The position numbers and the translations under genes are program-made. The notes under the pieces are model-generated. The model had not been told where the DNA came from, made no database searches, and worked only from the letters and a program-made list of their open reading frames with translations. From assembly GCA_002338525.1 (NCBI GenBank), contig DDIM01000017.1:1-28211 (forward strand): DNA of 28,211 bases. The letters run 5' to 3'. This document shows positions 26,612-28,211 of this stretch, one piece after another. The number at the start of each line of letters is the position of its first letter. Position 1 is the stretch's first letter. The DNA is from Micavibrio sp. UBA1850 (GTDB taxonomy: Bacteria > Pseudomonadota > Alphaproteobacteria > Micavibrionales > Micavibrionaceae).

Positions 26612-27166
26612 TTATTTATCACAAAACAAATAACGTGGCAGGCTTTCATAAACGTTTACAAAAAACGGGTAGTTGATCTTATCTCCGTTTTCTAGTGTCC
26701 ATATTAAATTGGCATTTCCAGTCCACCTGGACGCACCTCCTGAGCTTCTGCATCCCATTAACTCATATTCGTTTTCAAATATTTTTATAACAGTATTCTC
26801 TTTTGGTTCTACAAAAATAATATTTCGCACATATCCATCCATTTCAAATCTTTTAATCAATTTTTTATTATCATTTGTTGTCCAAACATACTCTTTACCC
26901 TGTTTTTTAATTTCAAATTTTTCGGGATATAAATGTGCATATTTTACACGATCTTCCAAAGGCATTTTCAACCATTTTTTTGATTGGTTTTTCTTTATTG
27001 AAAAAAATGAACCGGCACCTTCCACAGATTCATGGGGCCACATCTGTCCTGTTATATGATGGTCCCATGTGGCCTTCATATATTGATCAAATACCACAGC
27101 GCCAAATACGGCTACAATTGCAATAAGCAATCCAAATTTTTTCTTTTTACTCATACTTCTCTTCAT
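26612..27166 (-). CDS. unrecognised N-terminally membrane-anchored protein, 184 residues
   Basis: I do not recognise it. ATG at 27166 with AGGG five bases upstream; a second ATG at 27154 is possible. Residues 1-10 are very basic (KRSMSKKKK), residues 11-28 are one hydrophobic segment without a signal-peptidase site, and the rest is hydrophilic, so it should be anchored in the inner membrane with about 155 residues in the periplasm. Two Cys near the end (LMGCRSSGG and YLFCDK) could form a disulfide. The coding sequence is AT-rich compared with the housekeeping genes. The first ten or so codons and the upstream DNA are repeated ahead of the lipoprotein gene at 27348-28037, but the protein bodies look unrelated. 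Possible roles such as an immunity or stress protein are speculative. Confidence 0.75.
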   Translation of the reverse strand: MKRSMSKKKKFGLLIAIVAVFGAVVFDQYMKATWDHHITGQMWPHESVEGAGSFFSIKKNQSKKWLKMPLEDRVKYAHLYPEKFEIKKQGKEYVWTTNDNKKLIKRFEMDGYVRNIIFVEPKENTVIKIFENEYELMGCRSSGGASRWTGNANLIWTLENGDKINYPFFVNVYESLPRYLFCDK

Positions 27167-27290
27167 ATGTTCCCTATGATCACTGCAATAGTTATTTAGC
27201 GGATATATGGCGTAGAAAATTTTTTGAAATGCCCCACGCGATTTGCTTATTTGATGCGTAACAATGTTTGAATGCGAGAGTCAATCAAAA
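27137..27290 (-). repeat. leader repeat, copy A
   Basis: About 150 bases, roughly 80 percent identical by eye to 28008-28168. It covers the first ten codons of the 184-residue gene, its ribosome binding site and about 125 bases upstream. Exactly shared blocks include TTATTTAGCGGATATA, ATTTTTTGAAA, CCCACGCGATTTG, CAATGTTTGA and GTCAATCAA (plus strand). Small indels separate them. The similarity stops after GTCAATCAA. Confidence 0.88.
27209..27233. promoter_or_regulatory. imperfect palindrome in leader A (candidate operator or hairpin)
   Basis: Arms GGCGT (27209-27213) and ATGCC (27229-27233) pair with one G-T wobble, around an AAAATTTTTT core. It lies about 45 bases ahead of the start codon of the leftward gene. 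The matching element in copy B keeps the pairing with different bases. Confidence 0.4.
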
Positions 27291-27347
27291 CGCTCAATTT
27301 ACTAGATTTTTTGGTATAGTTCTTCGTAATCCAATTCGGTTGGCATC
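27291..27347. other. junction after leader repeat A
   Basis: 57 bases between the end of leader A and the stop of the lipoprotein gene. The sequence is AT-rich and shares nothing obvious with the bases that follow leader B, so this is where the two copies diverge. No terminator is visible. Confidence 0.5.
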
Positions 27348-28037
27348 TTACTCCCCCTTCTGTGTTGATTGATGTTTTAATGTATGGGTCGGCACCATAT
27401 CGGGATGACAACGATGATCATCCAAGAATTGCATAAATCTATTCTGTAATTCTTGCCATTTAGGGAGGTAATCTTTGTGGTAGGTTAACTCAATCCGTAG
27501 TCGATCCGTGCGAACATAGTGTTGGCATAAAGATTGATCATTTTCTAAAATTATAGCTGAACAGTGAATATAGTTCTGATATTGTCCGTCAACCTTATGA
27601 AAGTAATAATCCCCAAAGTCAGAGTGCCAGCGTTGCCAATGCTCCAAATCATATGCATCTCCAATGCGATTATTAATTTCTTCTCGTTCAATAATTTTTG
27701 ATACCGCTTGGTGGTTAGCAAGATCATCATGGTTTGTATCTATATACAGGCGCATATTTCTGTTCCATTCCCCACGTTTATGTAGATCTATCGGACGCTC
27801 TCGGACATAATCAAAATCAGGATACATCATATTAACGCCTAAACCACCCTGATTTGGAACGTTTCCTATCGAAAGGTATCCTTTAGGAACACAATAAAAT
27901 CGTCCGGCAACGCCTGTTTTATAAACTTTATCTTTATCTACTTCTCTTCTCTCATCCTTACACGCTGTCAGAAGCGATAGACAACAAGCCAGTACAGCAA
28001 TCCTAATTTTATTTCTTTTGTTCATATTTTTCTTCAT
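27348..28037 (-). CDS. unrecognised lipoprotein, 229 residues
   Basis: ATG at 28037 is chosen: AGGGAG lies just upstream, it aligns with the start of the other leader-repeat gene, and it gives a proper lipoprotein signal. A longer frame from 28163 would run through the repeat and bury the signal. Residues 1-25 are a signal peptide (basic start, then VLACCLSLL) ending in lipobox LTAC, so C26 would be acylated; Lys at +2 argues for the outer membrane if E. coli sorting rules hold. The mature part is hydrophilic and rich in Tyr, His, Asp and Arg, with Cys in FYCVPKGY, IHCSAII, SLCQHY and HRCHPDM, which could form disulfides. I do not recognise the fold. AT-rich, as its neighbour. Small lipoproteins like this can be immunity or inhibitor proteins, but there is no adjacent toxin in view. 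Confidence 0.8.
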   Translation of the reverse strand: MKKNMNKRNKIRIAVLACCLSLLTACKDERREVDKDKVYKTGVAGRFYCVPKGYLSIGNVPNQGGLGVNMMYPDFDYVRERPIDLHKRGEWNRNMRLYIDTNHDDLANHQAVSKIIEREEINNRIGDAYDLEHWQRWHSDFGDYYFHKVDGQYQNYIHCSAIILENDQSLCQHYVRTDRLRIELTYHKDYLPKWQELQNRFMQFLDDHRCHPDMVPTHTLKHQSTQKGE

Positions 28038-28168
28038 ATGCTCCCTGTGACCACTGCAAAATTTATTTAGCGGATATACAACGTAGAAATTTTTTGAAAC
28101 GTACCCACGCGATTTGTTTATTTGAATAATTGTGTCGTACCAATGTTTGAGTGGAAGCGTCAATCAAG
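28008..28168 (-). repeat. leader repeat, copy B
   Basis: Second copy of the repeat at 27137-27290, covering the first ten codons and upstream region of the lipoprotein gene. Read on the gene strand both copies have ATGAAG then an in-frame ATG four codons later and a Lys-rich stretch. It carries a short insertion relative to copy A around 28126-28140. After GTCAATCAA it runs directly into cinA-like sequence. Confidence 0.88.
28081..28102. promoter_or_regulatory. palindrome in leader B (candidate operator or hairpin)
   Basis: Perfect ACGT arms (28081-28084 and 28099-28102) around an AGAAATTTTTTGAA core, aligned with the palindrome of copy A. It lies about 45 bases ahead of the lipoprotein start codon. 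One arm pair is A-T here where copy A has G-C, and another is G-C where copy A has a G-T wobble. Confidence 0.4.
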
Positions 28169-28211
28169 AAAAAGATTTTTCGCGCTGCCATGATTGTAAT
28201 TGGCAATGAAA
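28151..28211 (+). CDS. 5' end of a second cinA-like copy (cut by window end)
   Basis: Bases 28170-28211 match 25528-25569 of cinA at 41 of 42 positions. The single difference (T28186 for C25544) is silent (GCT or GCC, Ala). The reading frame is open from a GTG at 28151, which would give a new N-terminus MEASIKK fused to KIFRAAMIVIGNE; the internal ATG at 28190 (Met11 of CinA) is the other possible start. The original CinA start codon and ribosome binding site are not part of the copy. Whether a full second cinA, a fragment or an assembly effect follows cannot be seen. Confidence 0.55.
   Translation, partial: MEASIKKKIFRAAMIVIGNE

Noticed and set aside
28038..28163. Lipoprotein gene started at 28163
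   Set aside because: It would translate the leader repeat and place the lipoprotein signal 68 residues inside; the start at 28037 has AGGGAG and aligns with the paired gene.
27137..28168. Leader repeats as a transposon or MITE
   Set aside because: No terminal inverted repeats or target-site duplications could be found, and each copy includes coding codons in frame with a gene.
1..28211. CRISPR array, integrase, transposase or toxin-antitoxin pair
   Set aside because: No regularly spaced repeats and no protein with such motifs in any of the frames examined.

Overview
The window reads as chromosomal DNA from an alphaproteobacterium with low GC for that class (roughly low-40s percent by eye). 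The main evidence is an alpha-type 5S rRNA, a DUF1489 protein (a family known from Alphaproteobacteria), and an AddB/AddA pair directly behind a MurU-like nucleotidyltransferase, an arrangement typical of the class. I cannot name a genus. The window opens inside a 23S rRNA gene and closes a few dozen bases into what looks like a second copy of a cinA gene, so both edges lie in repeated sequence.

Layout. 1-510: 3' end of a 23S rRNA, short spacer, 5S rRNA and rho-independent terminator. 528-1749: promoter, strong ribosome binding site and an unrecognised soluble 386-residue protein. 1754-8880 (minus): murU-like, addB, addA, probably one transcript, joining cell-wall sugar recycling to double-strand-break repair. 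9003-9773: yaaA (peroxide stress). 9894-11264: exported protein with a TcpQ-like C-terminal domain. 11335-13565: a small His/Cys-rich membrane protein and two unrecognised proteins. 13634-17111 (minus): an unrecognised acidic 529-residue protein followed by the ABC-F ATPase uup. 17238-19959 (minus): a SulP anion transporter with STAS domain, followed 4 bases later by an HI0933-family flavoprotein. 20161-21432: lysA (last step of lysine synthesis). 21441-21878 (minus): DUF1489 protein. 21953-23947: large membrane protein with an RDD-like N-terminal half. 23956-25444 (minus): map and radC, overlapping by 8 bases. 25518-26246: short-form cinA.

The last 2 kb (26247-28211) differs from the rest. 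It is AT-rich and has no housekeeping gene. It holds two leftward genes for a membrane-anchored protein and a lipoprotein. Their bodies look unrelated, but their first ten or so codons and about 130 bases of upstream DNA are clearly copies of one another. Each copy carries a palindrome whose arms have changed while still pairing. Beyond the second copy the sequence turns into the 5' end of cinA, 41 of 42 bases identical to the intact gene 2.6 kb away, with the one difference silent. This is the best candidate for something undescribed: a duplicated leader driving different envelope proteins, next to a duplicated cinA start.

The other genes are mostly housekeeping. Four soluble proteins (386, 162, 439 and 529 residues) and the membrane protein at 21953 are not recognised by me and may be lineage-specific.
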